Part shown: positions 1 through 7,557 of the stretch, piece after piece
Layout of the letters: the number at the start of each line of letters is the position of its first letter
How positions within the stretch are numbered: the first letter of the stretch is position 1
From: Candidatus Gastranaerophilales bacterium
GTDB lineage: Bacteria > Cyanobacteriota > Vampirovibrionia > Gastranaerophilales > Gastranaerophilaceae
Direction of reading: 5' to 3'
Assembly: GCA_944326565.1 (NCBI GenBank)
Contig: CALVEL010000004.1
Location: forward strand, 62,001-126,000
DNA: 64,000 nt
Notes under the pieces: generated by a model
What the model was told of the DNA's origin: nothing
Seen by the model: only the letters and a program-made list of their open reading frames with translations
Database searches by the model: none
Position numbers and translations under genes: made by a program

Positions 1-34
1 GGAATTTAATCAAAATGCATTTGATAATATAGAT

Positions 35-1219
35 ATGGGGAAATCAATTATTGCTTTGGTTGATTGTGATTCTTTTTTTGTGTCTTGCGAGCAAAAAGTT
101 AATCCTGAATTGAAAGGGAAACCAGTATGTGTGCTTTCAGGTCATGGTCAATGTGTTATTTCACGCTCAAAAGAAGCTAAAAAACTTGGTATTCCTATGG
201 GCATTCCCACTTTTAAACTTACTAAAGAAATGAAAAAAGCTACGCTTATTGCAGCATCTCAGGATTTGTACAGTGAAATTTCAAATCAGGTAATGGCGGT
301 ATTAAAATCATTAAGTCCCAAAGTTGAAATATATTCAATAGATGAAGCGTTTGTTGATTTGACAGGACTTTCACGGCTTTATAAAAAGAATTATTATGAG
401 CTTGCACAAATGATTAGGGAGCTTGTACTTAAAAAAGTCGATATTCCGGTGTCAATTGGGGTAAGTTCTTCAAAATCTCTTGCAAAGTTAGCTTCAGATA
501 AAGCTAAAAATATTCAAGGTGGTGTCTTTTTGATCGGGGCAGGAAAACTTAATTATGTTTTGAAAAATACATCAATAGATGAAATTTGGGGAATAGGTAG
601 AAATCTTTCAAAATTATTAAGGCAAAACGGAATTTTAACAGCTTATGAGCTTGTACAAAAATCCGATTCTTGGCTTGATAAACAAGTCGGAATAAGAGGG
701 ATAGAAATGAAACATGAACTTTTAGGAGAGATGGTATCTGTAGTAGATGATTCCTTTAAAATTCCAAAATCAATTCAAAAGACAAGTGCTTTTGGAATTT
801 TTACATCTGATATTGAATTTATAAAAAATCAGCTAAACTACCATATACATAGTGCTTGTAAAAAAATGCGCCGTCTCGATTTAAAATGCTCGGGTATTGG
901 AGTTATGTTAAGGACAAAAATTGAATTTAAAGTGTATTATGAAAAAATAACTATCCCAAGTCCAACATGTTATGAATGGGAAATTTCTGATATAGTATTT
1001 AGTCTTCTTGAAAAAATTTATAATCCAAATATAATCTATCGCAGTTCTGGTGTAATACTTGATGAATTCTCTCCAAATTCTGGTGAGCAGATGTTCTTGT
1101 TTTCTGATAGTGAAAAGAAACAAAAGTCAGAACGGCTTGCTCAATGTATTGACAAGCTGGAAAATAAATTCGGTAAAAATATTATACAAACAGGATTTAT
1201 AAAATCTGATTTTAGATAG
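35..1219 (+). CDS. umuC: Y-family DNA polymerase, UmuC-like
   Basis: Predicted error-prone translesion DNA polymerase. The N-terminus has the Y-family metal site (ALVDCDSFF near residue 8) and SIDEAFVDL near residue 101 supplies the second acidic cluster. Thumb, HhH-like and little-finger regions follow, and the 394-aa length fits UmuC rather than the shorter DinB. The frame is open to the window edge upstream of this ATG, so a longer product cannot be excluded. However, the conserved sequence begins right after this Met, and a GATAAT hexamer lies 6 nt before it, as in other putative leaderless genes here. No Shine-Dalgarno site is visible. A UmuD-like partner would lie outside the window. 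Confidence 0.88.
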   Translation: MGKSIIALVDCDSFFVSCEQKVNPELKGKPVCVLSGHGQCVISRSKEAKKLGIPMGIPTFKLTKEMKKATLIAASQDLYSEISNQVMAVLKSLSPKVEIYSIDEAFVDLTGLSRLYKKNYYELAQMIRELVLKKVDIPVSIGVSSSKSLAKLASDKAKNIQGGVFLIGAGKLNYVLKNTSIDEIWGIGRNLSKLLRQNGILTAYELVQKSDSWLDKQVGIRGIEMKHELLGEMVSVVDDSFKIPKSIQKTSAFGIFTSDIEFIKNQLNYHIHSACKKMRRLDLKCSGIGVMLRTKIEFKVYYEKITIPSPTCYEWEISDIVFSLLEKIYNPNIIYRSSGVILDEFSPNSGEQMFLFSDSEKKQKSERLAQCIDKLENKFGKNIIQTGFIKSDFR

Positions 1220-1236
1220 TTTAAAATTTTTTATAA

Positions 1237-1269
1237 AAAACGACCTTCTGTATATCAGAAGGTCGTTTT
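1237..1269. terminator. Bidirectional rho-independent terminator
   Basis: A perfect 14-bp stem (AAAACGACCTTCTG and its complement) encloses a 5-nt loop. T-rich sequence lies on both sides. It sits between the convergent umuC-like and SLH genes and can serve both. Confidence 0.9.
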
Positions 1270-1283
1270 ATCTGTTTTTGTAT

Positions 1284-2420
1284 TTATTCTATAATCCAAC
1301 CATTAGTCAAATCAACTTTTATTGGTTTTAGAAGTTTCACATTTACAATATTATCAGGAGTGTTTTCTAATTTTTCGCCTTTTAATATTGCTCTTACTAT
1401 TTTCATAAACCAGTTACGATCTTTTTTGATTTCTCCTGATGCTGAAAAGGTAGCTGTTTGATCGTTAGGAGTTACTATTAGGGCATTGTCAAGCACTAAA
1501 ACTCCGTTTCTGATAAACCATTGACCTTTTTTAACATCAAGAAGCTGTCCTTTAAGATTTGATTTTTCATAGATAAGAATATATTTTTCTTTGGTTGTAT
1601 AATTTGTCGGTACAGTTGCAAGATAAATGTCTCCGGGTTCATTTTTTTGAGAGCTTATAGCTTGGGTGATTTGTATTGGTACGATACTTCCTGCAGGAAT
1701 TGTACCGATTGAGCCTTGTACTGTTGCTCCTTCAATAACATATCCTTCGCCTGTTTTTTTGCGCATAACTTCAGCTAATTTTGCGTTAGGATTAAGTCTT
1801 GCTTCTTCTATCATGCGGTAGAGTATAGCTGCTACTTCTGCTCTTGTTGCAGGTCTTTTAGCTTCAAGTTTCTTATCCCCTGAAGCAGGTATAGTTACAA
1901 GCATATTCAATATTTTAGCTTTTCCTGCTGGAATTACAAATTCTTGTGGAATATCTTTAAGATCTTCGTAATCCTGTAAAGCTGTCAATGCCTTGTATTC
2001 TGAAATTTCTTGTGTTGTCAGCGCATTTACGGCCATGGTAATTGATTCAGCTCTTGATACGGAATCTTCTGGTCTAAAGGTATTGCTTTCTGACGAAATT
2101 AAATCAAAATATAGAGCTTTTTGAATAGCATCATATGCCCAAAAATCAGTTGTTATGTCAGTAAAACTTACAGGTTGTGCAACTTGAATATCTTCTTGTC
2201 CGAGTGCTTTTATTGCCATACTTGCAAATTCTGCTCTTGTTACATTTTCATCAGGCTGAAAAGTTCCATCAGGATAGCCTACTATTACACCTTTTGCATT
2301 TAATTCATTAATTTGTTTTGCTGCCCAATAGTCGTTGCTTACATCAGGAAATGCAAATGCACACCCTGTAGCTGCCATAACCATTAAAGAAGCTAACATT
2401 ACTTTCAGCATGTTTTTCAT
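1284..2420 (-). CDS. Secreted SLH-domain envelope protein
   Basis: An envelope protein with an N-terminal signal peptide (residues 1-23; cleavage after AFA is likely, and Cys20 is not in a good lipobox). Three S-layer-homology repeats follow: residues 24-66 (FPDVSNDYWA, then TRAEF), 84-127 (FTDITTDFWA, then SRAES) and a more degenerate one ending in TRAEVAAILYRM near 192-203. SLH repeats normally bind secondary wall polymers or peptidoglycan. The C-terminal part (about 235-370) starts GTIPAGSIVPIQI and ends VNVKLLKPIKVDL. It resembles the protein at 39280-39966, so it is a separate module. A GGAGAAG ribosome site precedes the ATG. Confidence 0.88.
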   Translation of the reverse strand: MKNMLKVMLASLMVMAATGCAFAFPDVSNDYWAAKQINELNAKGVIVGYPDGTFQPDENVTRAEFASMAIKALGQEDIQVAQPVSFTDITTDFWAYDAIQKALYFDLISSESNTFRPEDSVSRAESITMAVNALTTQEISEYKALTALQDYEDLKDIPQEFVIPAGKAKILNMLVTIPASGDKKLEAKRPATRAEVAAILYRMIEEARLNPNAKLAEVMRKKTGEGYVIEGATVQGSIGTIPAGSIVPIQITQAISSQKNEPGDIYLATVPTNYTTKEKYILIYEKSNLKGQLLDVKKGQWFIRNGVLVLDNALIVTPNDQTATFSASGEIKKDRNWFMKIVRAILKGEKLENTPDNIVNVKLLKPIKVDLTNGWIIE

Positions 2421-2567
2421 ACTTCTTCTCCTATAATAATTTATACAACCTAATCATACATTATATGGCTTTTTTCATCAAGTTGTTTTAAGTTATGTTA
2501 ATTTTTCCTTTAAAAAGGTCAATATATGAATTGTTATCGGTTTAAAAGGGTTAAGAAAGGTGTGTAT

Positions 2568-3206
2568 ATGATTAATAATTTAGGTGTATATCAAAGCAGT
2601 GTAAATTTTAATGCTGCAGGTCTAAAAAAGAAACAAACTTACAGTCCAAATTTTAAGGGTCTTCAAACTCTTACGCATACAAATATCGGCTCTTGCGCAG
2701 ATGGATACATTGGTAAAGTTAAAGTAAGACTTGGTGAAGGTGGGGATGCGTTTTTAAATGTTTTCAAAGGCCATAACGCCGGTTGTGAAGAATATAAGAT
2801 TATGGATGATTTTAACAATCTAATTGGTGAAGTCCAGCTTAAAATAAAGAAATTTTTTGATTACGACAAGTTTGAATATAAGTCAGATCCAAGTCATGTT
2901 TTCGTTGATAATTTGAGAAATTATTCAAAACCGGGAACTCCATACTATAATAAAAATTTGAAGTATTACAAAGATATTGGTACAAGATTTTTACAGATTG
3001 CTCAAAGACGGAGTGATGAGGCTAATTGCTGCGGAAATATTAGGTTAATTTCCAAAGGGGAGTCAAAGCCTTTTTATAAAGATGTAATTCATATGCAGGA
3101 AGAATTTCCACCAGATTCTCCTTTGAGATTTTTTAATAACCCTAATACTATGTATTTGCCTCCAGAGTGGAAAGAGCCTCTGTCAAGGCTTAATGGCGGT
3201 TTGTAA
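2568..3206 (+). CDS. Effector-like protein with probable GNAT acetyltransferase fold
   Basis: A 212-aa protein I cannot name with certainty. The ATG at 2568 is chosen over an upstream in-frame ATG at 2526 because AAGAAAGG lies 7 nt before it. The N-terminus lacks a Sec signal and carries two short F motifs (SVNFNAAG, residues 11-18; SPNFKGL, 26-32). Residues 108-172 resemble the GNAT core: a VFVDNL strand, YYKDIGTRFLQIA like the acetyl-CoA-binding loop and helix, then CGNIRLISKGESKPFYKDV like the last strands and the FY helix. Acetyl-CoA binding is inferred. The next gene, 50 nt downstream on the same strand, is kinase-like with a similar N-terminal motif. Confidence 0.6.
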   Translation: MINNLGVYQSSVNFNAAGLKKKQTYSPNFKGLQTLTHTNIGSCADGYIGKVKVRLGEGGDAFLNVFKGHNAGCEEYKIMDDFNNLIGEVQLKIKKFFDYDKFEYKSDPSHVFVDNLRNYSKPGTPYYNKNLKYYKDIGTRFLQIAQRRSDEANCCGNIRLISKGESKPFYKDVIHMQEEFPPDSPLRFFNNPNTMYLPPEWKEPLSRLNGGL

Positions 3207-3256
3207 AAAAAAAATCAAATACTTTTACAAAATATGTTAAGTGATATTATTCTATT

Positions 3257-4027
3257 ATGAAAATTAGTGCTATTGATAAAAATGTATTTATAAATAAATC
3301 ATCTGATATTGTTTTCAATGGTAAAATTTACAGACCTTATGTTAATGAAAATAAAGATTGTTTTGTACATCAAGATTCGAATGTTTTGAATTATCAGTTA
3401 GATGAAAAAACTCACAGGCTAAAACAGGTCAATTTTAAGTACCCTTTGCATATATCTGAAGCTCTCGACAGTATTGTAAAATCCAATAATTCATCTCTGC
3501 AAGAAAAGTTTTTGAATTTATTTCATCCTATAAGTGAGTTGAAAGAGTTCAGCAGTGATTTAAAAAACATCTCAGAGCTTTCCTGTTACAAAGTAAAAAG
3601 TCTTTTTGGGCTAGGTTCATTTGCGCTTGTATTTGAAACTGAAGATAATAAAGTTCTTAAAATAACAGGATTTAATCATTATCCAAATAATCGAAAGCCT
3701 GACTTTTTTGATTTGCCTATATTTAAGCATGGTGTAAGCGGGAATACTCATTATTATATTGAAGAAAAGGTTAGTCAGGATAATCTTTCACAAAGTGAAT
3801 TGAGAACTTTTATAAGAGCAATAAAAGATAAAGGGTATAGATTAGTCGATTATCTTTTGCACTATGATGACTCAGATAAAGAATTAACTATTCGGACATG
3901 TCAGTTTGGCAGAGCAAAAAACGGTAAAATATATCTTATAGATCCGGGGTGCGCTATAGCTCCGCCAAAAAGTTTTTTTGATTTAAAAAGATTGAAAAAT
4001 TTGCTTTCTCGAAAATTCAAATTTTAA
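3257..4027 (+). CDS. Divergent minimal protein-kinase-like protein
   Basis: A 256-aa protein with an N-terminal DIVFNGKI motif (residues 17-24) and no signal peptide. Residues 118-135 look like a kinase glycine loop and lysine (GLGSFALVF, then VLKIT with K135). HYYIEEKV (165-172) resembles the hinge, and NGKIYLIDPGCA (222-233) resembles the segment ending in DFG, here DPG with D229. The HRD-like loop upstream (TCQFGRAK) lacks the usual Asp and Asn, so it may be a pseudokinase. The chain ends soon after DPG, so no C-lobe is present. No Shine-Dalgarno site is visible. TATTAT, preceded by TGA, lies 6 nt before the ATG, as in a leaderless message. Confidence 0.6.
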   Translation: MKISAIDKNVFINKSSDIVFNGKIYRPYVNENKDCFVHQDSNVLNYQLDEKTHRLKQVNFKYPLHISEALDSIVKSNNSSLQEKFLNLFHPISELKEFSSDLKNISELSCYKVKSLFGLGSFALVFETEDNKVLKITGFNHYPNNRKPDFFDLPIFKHGVSGNTHYYIEEKVSQDNLSQSELRTFIRAIKDKGYRLVDYLLHYDDSDKELTIRTCQFGRAKNGKIYLIDPGCAIAPPKSFFDLKRLKNLLSRKFKF

Positions 4028-4036
4028 ATTTTAAAA

Positions 4037-4069
4037 ATAAAAAAGACTTCAATTAAGAAGTCTTTTTTA
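4037..4069. terminator. Bidirectional terminator between kinase-like gene and tRNA cluster
   Basis: The stem AAAAGACTTC pairs with GAAGTCTTTT around a 6-nt loop, with A and T runs on either side. It follows the plus-strand gene ending at 4027 and the minus-strand tRNA-Tyr. Confidence 0.88.
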
Positions 4070-4070
4070 A

Positions 4071-4156
<86 letters not shown>

Positions 4157-4169
4157 TTATATTTATATA

Positions 4170-4241
4170 TGCCTTTGACGGGATTTGAACCCGTGGCCTC
4201 TCCCTTACCAAGGGAGTGCGCTACCCCTGCGCCACAAAGGC
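4170..4241 (-). tRNA. tRNA-Thr (anticodon GGT)
   Basis: Acceptor GCCTTTG/CAAAGGC, anticodon stem CTCCC/GGGAG around loop TTGGTAA (anticodon GGT) and T-arm GTTCAAATC. No CCA is encoded after the discriminator A. Confidence 0.95.
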
Positions 4242-4258
4242 TCAAACTTACTTGAACA

Positions 4259-4342
4259 AATGTACCAAAGGAGTTTTGCTACCCGCCTCCACTACGTCAA
4301 CACTTAGTTGACTGCGCAGAGTCCTTGCCACAAAGGCTCAAA
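4259..4342 (-). pseudogene. Broken tRNA-Thr(GGT) copy with hairpin insertion
   Basis: Blocks of the neighbouring tRNA-Thr recur here in the same order: TACCAAAGGAG, GCTACCC, CTGCGC and GCCACAAAGGCTCAAA (4327-4342, identical to 4231-4246). Between the second and third blocks is about 27 extra bases carrying the inverted repeat GTCAAC-5 nt-GTTGAC (4296-4312), and about 10 more bases separate the last two. The anticodon stem and T arm are not recoverable, so it cannot make a tRNA. It lies inside the transcribed tRNA cluster. Confidence 0.7.
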
Positions 4343-4373
4343 TTTATCAAAGCTATTTTGTTTTCAAAAAAAA

Positions 4374-4445
4374 TGCCGACTATAGGAATCGAACCTACAA
4401 CCTACGGTTTACAAAACCGTTGCTCTACCATTGAGCCAAGTCGGC
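4374..4445 (-). tRNA. tRNA-Thr (anticodon TGT)
   Basis: Acceptor GCCGACT/AGTCGGC, anticodon stem ACGGT/ACCGT around loop TTTGTAA (anticodon TGT) and T-arm GTTCGATTC. No encoded CCA. First gene of the minus-strand tRNA cluster. Confidence 0.95.
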
Positions 4446-4458
4446 GGGTACATGTGTT

Positions 4459-4487
4459 ATTCTATTAAGAAAAAAACTTACTGTCAA
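4459..4487 (-). promoter_or_regulatory. Near-consensus promoter for the tRNA cluster
   Basis: On the minus strand, a perfect TTGACA -35 (4482-4487) is followed after exactly 17 nt by a TAGAAT -10 (4459-4464). It lies just upstream of tRNA-Thr(TGT). Confidence 0.88.
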
Positions 4488-4540
4488 GAGTTTTCTTTTG
4501 TTGTATAATTTATTTGTAAGTTATATATGCTGGAGCTATT

Positions 4541-4882
4541 ATGATTAGACAAATTGCACCGATTATACTTTTGACAATATCAAATGTTTTCATGACATTT
4601 GCTTGGTATGGACATTTAAAATTTAAATCAGCACCTATTTTTTGGGTGATTGTCATAAGTTGGGGGATTGCTTTTTTGGAATATTGCTTTCAAGTGCCTG
4701 CAAACAGAATTGGTCATGAGTTTTTTTCTGCTGCTCAGTTGAAAACTATTCAGGAAGTTATTACGCTTGTTGTCTTTAGTGTGTTTTCTGTGCTTTATCT
4801 TAAAGAAGAATTCAGATGGAATTATCTGGTTGGATTCTTTTTTATAATTTTGGCTGTGTTTTTTATTTTCAAAAAGTGGTAG
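4541..4882 (+). CDS. DMT-superfamily membrane protein, DUF486 type
   Basis: A 113-aa, four-helix inner-membrane protein. Its layout fits the DUF486 branch of the drug/metabolite transporter superfamily: an N-terminal helix with FMTFAWYGHLK, a second helix with WGIAFLEYCFQVPANRIG, a short charged loop, then helices VITLVVFSVFSVLYL and YLVGFFFIILAVFFIF ending in FKKW. The PANRIGH segment is the most diagnostic part I recognise. The substrate is unknown for the family. A GGAG ribosome site precedes the ATG. The gene stands alone and its stop codon abuts the convergent small ORF at 4883. Confidence 0.82.
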   Translation: MIRQIAPIILLTISNVFMTFAWYGHLKFKSAPIFWVIVISWGIAFLEYCFQVPANRIGHEFFSAAQLKTIQEVITLVVFSVFSVLYLKEEFRWNYLVGFFFIILAVFFIFKKW

Positions 4883-5122
4883 TCATTCTGTTGTACTTAA
4901 AAATTCATTAAGTAGTCCTTTTCTGTATTTGTATTTTTGTGAAAGTAAATATTTAACATAAAAAATTTTCATTATCCTTTGCGTGTAATTATTTTCAAAT
5001 ACTTTCAATTTAAATCTGTTACTGTTTTTTCGTTTGATAATTGAATAAAATTCAGGTAAGAAGGGGGTGCTTATAACATAATATTGCTTTTTCTGCTGGT
5101 CTTTTATAATTATGAAGTTCAT
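4883..5122 (-). CDS. Small basic protein of unknown function
   Basis: A 79-aa reading frame rich in Lys, Tyr, Phe and Ile, with no recognised domain, signal peptide or membrane segment. It has no Shine-Dalgarno site, but TATACT lies exactly 6 nt before the ATG, matching the leaderless pattern of other genes here. It fills the gap between the DUF486 gene and the 5162-5884 gene and overlaps neither. It may instead be a decayed gene or a chance frame in AT-rich DNA. Confidence 0.4.
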   Translation of the reverse strand: MNFIIIKDQQKKQYYVISTPFLPEFYSIIKRKNSNRFKLKVFENNYTQRIMKIFYVKYLLSQKYKYRKGLLNEFLSTTE

Positions 5123-5161
5123 GCTAACAGTATAGAATTTTTTTTATGTTAGGCAAATTCA

Positions 5162-5884
5162 TTAAACTATTTTATTTAATTCTTTTTTCTTTTTTCTGGG
5201 GAGCTTTTCTTTATTTTTTGGTTTTAATTTATCAGGTTTATCAGATAAATTAAGCATATCCTTTAGATTTTCAAAAGGTTTTTGTGTATGAGAAATTATT
5301 TTTTTTCTTGATTTCTCAAGCCTTTTGGGATTTAGGATTATGGTAGGAGAGTTTTTTTCTTTTTTATTATTTTTAGGTAACTCCCTTATGCTAATTTGGA
5401 TTTCTGGCATTTCTTCAAGTTGCTTTTTATACAATAAATCAACTTCAAATTCGGCTCTATCCATAACTTCATATAAATCAGATTTTCCGTATAATTTTTG
5501 ATCTAAGCTGTGGTAGTAATATTTGTATAAGTCATTTGTCGGGAATATTTTGTTGTGATTACCTAAGGTAGGAAATGGATTTACTTCATACTTATTTATT
5601 GTATATCCTTGTTTATCAATTATTTTTACTGACAAAAGTTGTTTTGTCTTATTTGCTAAATCTATAATTATATTGTTTGGATTTTCGGACTGTCTTTGGG
5701 TAATATCTTCTGATAGGACGGACCATAGGGGTCTTTTATGTCCTTCTGGAATATTTGTATTAATGAATTTTGCATCTGATGCTTTTATTGCTCTATCTGC
5801 TTTTTTTAAAAGTTTTTGTGCCTCGTTTGAGACTATATACAATTGCCCAAAGTTTGTTTTTTGATTCGTGTTTTGTATTTTCAT
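5162..5884 (-). CDS. Unknown protein with N-terminal NFG motif and Lys/Pro-rich tail
   Basis: A 240-aa cytoplasmic-looking protein without a recognised domain. The second in-frame ATG (5884) is preferred over 5914 because AAGGCGG lies just upstream and the start MKIQNTNQKTNFG then resembles other proteins in this window (MKIQTASQIN at 57040, MKISAIDKN at 3257). The middle (NNIIIDLANK, LLSVKIIDKQGYTINKYEV) looks like a small beta-rich region. The C-terminal 60 residues are strongly basic and Pro-rich (KPDKLKPKNKEKLPRKKKK). It may belong to the F-motif cohort; the function is unknown. Confidence 0.6.
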   Translation of the reverse strand: MKIQNTNQKTNFGQLYIVSNEAQKLLKKADRAIKASDAKFINTNIPEGHKRPLWSVLSEDITQRQSENPNNIIIDLANKTKQLLSVKIIDKQGYTINKYEVNPFPTLGNHNKIFPTNDLYKYYYHSLDQKLYGKSDLYEVMDRAEFEVDLLYKKQLEEMPEIQISIRELPKNNKKEKNSPTIILNPKRLEKSRKKIISHTQKPFENLKDMLNLSDKPDKLKPKNKEKLPRKKKKELNKIV

Positions 5885-5964
5885 GTTTACCGCCTTTTTC
5901 GTTTGAAAAATCATGAAAAATTTTTTTGTTAGTTTTATTGTTTAAATTTAACATTTATTTATCA

Positions 5965-6939
5965 TTAAGGCATGATTTTAACAAAAATCGGTAAATGATC
6001 GCTCCCAAAATCTTTTCCGATATTAAAATCTGTTCCTGTAATATCTTTTGATACAAGAACATGGTCAAGTGATATTCGCATAAAATTTGGATGTTTCGTA
6101 TTCCAAGTTCCTTGAATATTATTTAAATTTGTTTGAATATCATATAAGTTAGAGTTGGATATATATTTTTTATAAGCATGTGAATATATTGTTGTGTTAA
6201 GATCTCCTGCGATTAGTATTTTCTTTTTATTAGAATTAGATATTGTGTTTATTTTTTTTAGCATATCATTTCTTGTTTTTATATATTCGTTACTTATTGG
6301 AGGCAGAGTATGTATTGCGTATAATAGAATATCTTTATTTTCTAGTTTGAGTTTTGCTTTAATTACTGGAATTTCATATCCAGTCCATTTTTCTATTTGG
6401 TAATTTATAATTGGGAGTTTAGAAAACATTGCAATCCCAAAATTGTCATATCTGATATGTTTAATATTATATTTGTATTTATTATTTAATGGCTTTAAAT
6501 GCGTTATCCATAAATCGTCAATTTCTTGCAATATAACTATGTCAGGATTTTGTTTTTCTATTTCATTTATTAAGCCTTGATAATTTGTATTTGAAGTTAG
6601 TACATTAAATAAACCTATTTTTATAGCTTGTGAATTATTTACATGAGATGTGTTTGTAGGGTATGTCGGTGAAATATTAAAGATTTTTATTCCTAAAACA
6701 GTTATGGCCAAAAATAAATATATAAGAAATTTTTTATTTATAAATAATAAATAACTTGTTAATAATATAAAAAATAAGCAGATGAATAAATATTGTATTT
6801 GAAAATGCGATAATATATCGCTAATTATATTTTCTGATGGAATATCAGATATAATATTTATCATAATAAATATTATTAAAAGTGTTGGTATTCTGGAGCT
6901 AAGGTAGTTATTGATATTCTCTCTGTTAATAAATTTCAT
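5965..6939 (-). CDS. Membrane-anchored endonuclease/exonuclease/phosphatase (EEP) family protein
   Basis: A 324-aa protein with three N-terminal hydrophobic segments (about residues 15-30, 48-66 and 70-88), followed by an EEP (DNase I-like) metal-dependent phosphodiesterase domain. Visible motifs are IKIGLFNVLTSN, PDIVILQEID (metal-binding Glu), LLYAIHTLPP, ILIAGDLNTT (catalytic Asp/Asn) and the C-terminal GSDHLPI (catalytic Asp-His). The catalytic domain probably faces the outside. The family includes nucleases, sphingomyelinases and inositol phosphatases, and the substrate cannot be read here. TATAAT lies 7 nt before the ATG without a ribosome site, so the message may be leaderless. Confidence 0.83.
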   Translation of the reverse strand: MKFINRENINNYLSSRIPTLLIIFIMINIISDIPSENIISDILSHFQIQYLFICLFFILLTSYLLFINKKFLIYLFLAITVLGIKIFNISPTYPTNTSHVNNSQAIKIGLFNVLTSNTNYQGLINEIEKQNPDIVILQEIDDLWITHLKPLNNKYKYNIKHIRYDNFGIAMFSKLPIINYQIEKWTGYEIPVIKAKLKLENKDILLYAIHTLPPISNEYIKTRNDMLKKINTISNSNKKKILIAGDLNTTIYSHAYKKYISNSNLYDIQTNLNNIQGTWNTKHPNFMRISLDHVLVSKDITGTDFNIGKDFGSDHLPIFVKIMP

Positions 6940-7000
6940 ATTTCTAATTATATTTTTTTTATAAATGTTTGCAAATGTTTAAAATTATAAATAAACAAAA

Positions 7001-7027
7001 TAAAAAAGAGCCTGAAAATCAGACTCT
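7001..7027 (-). terminator. Terminator of tRNA-Gly
   Basis: On the minus strand, stem GAGTCTGA/TCAGGCTC (one G-T pair) with a 3-nt loop is followed by a T run. It lies directly downstream of tRNA-Gly. Confidence 0.8.
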
Positions 7028-7033
7028 TCTTTA

Positions 7034-7108
7034 TGGAGCGGGAGACGAGGTTCGAACTCGCGACATCCTCCTTGGCAAGGAGGCATTCTACCACTGAATT
7101 ACCCCCGC
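7034..7108 (-). tRNA. tRNA-Gly (anticodon GCC)
   Basis: Acceptor GCGGGGG/CTCCCGC, anticodon stem CCTCC/GGAGG around TTGCCAA (GCC), T-arm GTTCGAACC, discriminator T and an encoded CCA (7034-7036). Confidence 0.96.
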
Positions 7109-7124
7109 TTATGGGTACTTTTCT

Positions 7125-7152
7125 ATAATACATGCTGATTTTTTTTTTGCAA
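7125..7152 (-). promoter_or_regulatory. Promoter of tRNA-Gly
   Basis: On the minus strand, TTGCAA (7147-7152), a 16-nt spacer and TATTAT (7125-7130) lie 17 nt upstream of the mature 5' end. Confidence 0.7.
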
Positions 7153-7159
7153 GTCTTTT

Positions 7160-7555
7160 TTATCTTTTTTTGAAAAATCTGATGATTTTTTCGACTAAAT
7201 TTTCATTTTTGAGCGTTTGAGTTGTTGCTGGAGAATAATTTTGCATTTGCTCAATTTCTGATTTCCAGTTTTTTGTTTTTGCTATGTGAGCAGTTATGAT
7301 TTTAGTTATATTATCTTTGTTTTTGGAACTATGCACTTCAGATAGAACATGTGATGTTGCACCATCTATTTTTCTTTCATGTTCAAATTCTGTTGTAATT
7401 ATAAAAAACTCTTTATCATATTGAATATAATGTGTGAAATTTCTATTTCCGCAATGGTATTTTAGTTGATTAATTTCTTTTCTGTGGACTATAAAGTTTT
7501 TGTAAGAGTCTTTGTTTACAAATTTAATCTTTCCATTAAATGAAATGTTATTCAT
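7160..7555 (-). CDS. Unknown small protein with N-terminal ISFNGK motif
   Basis: A 131-aa protein starting MNNISFNGKIKF, with no signal peptide and no domain I recognise. The first half (residues 24-60, including THYIQYDKEFFIITTEFEHE) looks like a small beta-sheet, the middle is helical, and the tail is basic (VEKIIRFFKKR). It begins 2 nt after the dnaE stop codon on the same strand, so it is probably co-transcribed with dnaE and translationally coupled. The N-terminal patch matches DIVFNGKI of the kinase-like protein at 3257 almost exactly, which places it in the F-motif cohort. Confidence 0.65.
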   Translation of the reverse strand: MNNISFNGKIKFVNKDSYKNFIVHRKEINQLKYHCGNRNFTHYIQYDKEFFIITTEFEHERKIDGATSHVLSEVHSSKNKDNITKIITAHIAKTKNWKSEIEQMQNYSPATTQTLKNENLVEKIIRFFKKR

Positions 7556-7557
7556 AG

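Noticed and set aside
1284-2420. Lipoprotein start for the SLH protein (Cys20)
   Set aside because: AATGC lacks the Leu/Val at -3 of a lipobox; ordinary signal peptidase cleavage after AFA fits better.
4231-4342. Prophage or island attachment site at tRNA-Thr
   Set aside because: The duplicated 16 bases are from the 5' half of the tRNA, not the 3' end normally duplicated, and no integrase is nearby.
6948-7133. Minus-strand 61-codon frame
   Set aside because: It runs straight through tRNA-Gly and its terminator; the peptide is a translation of the tRNA.
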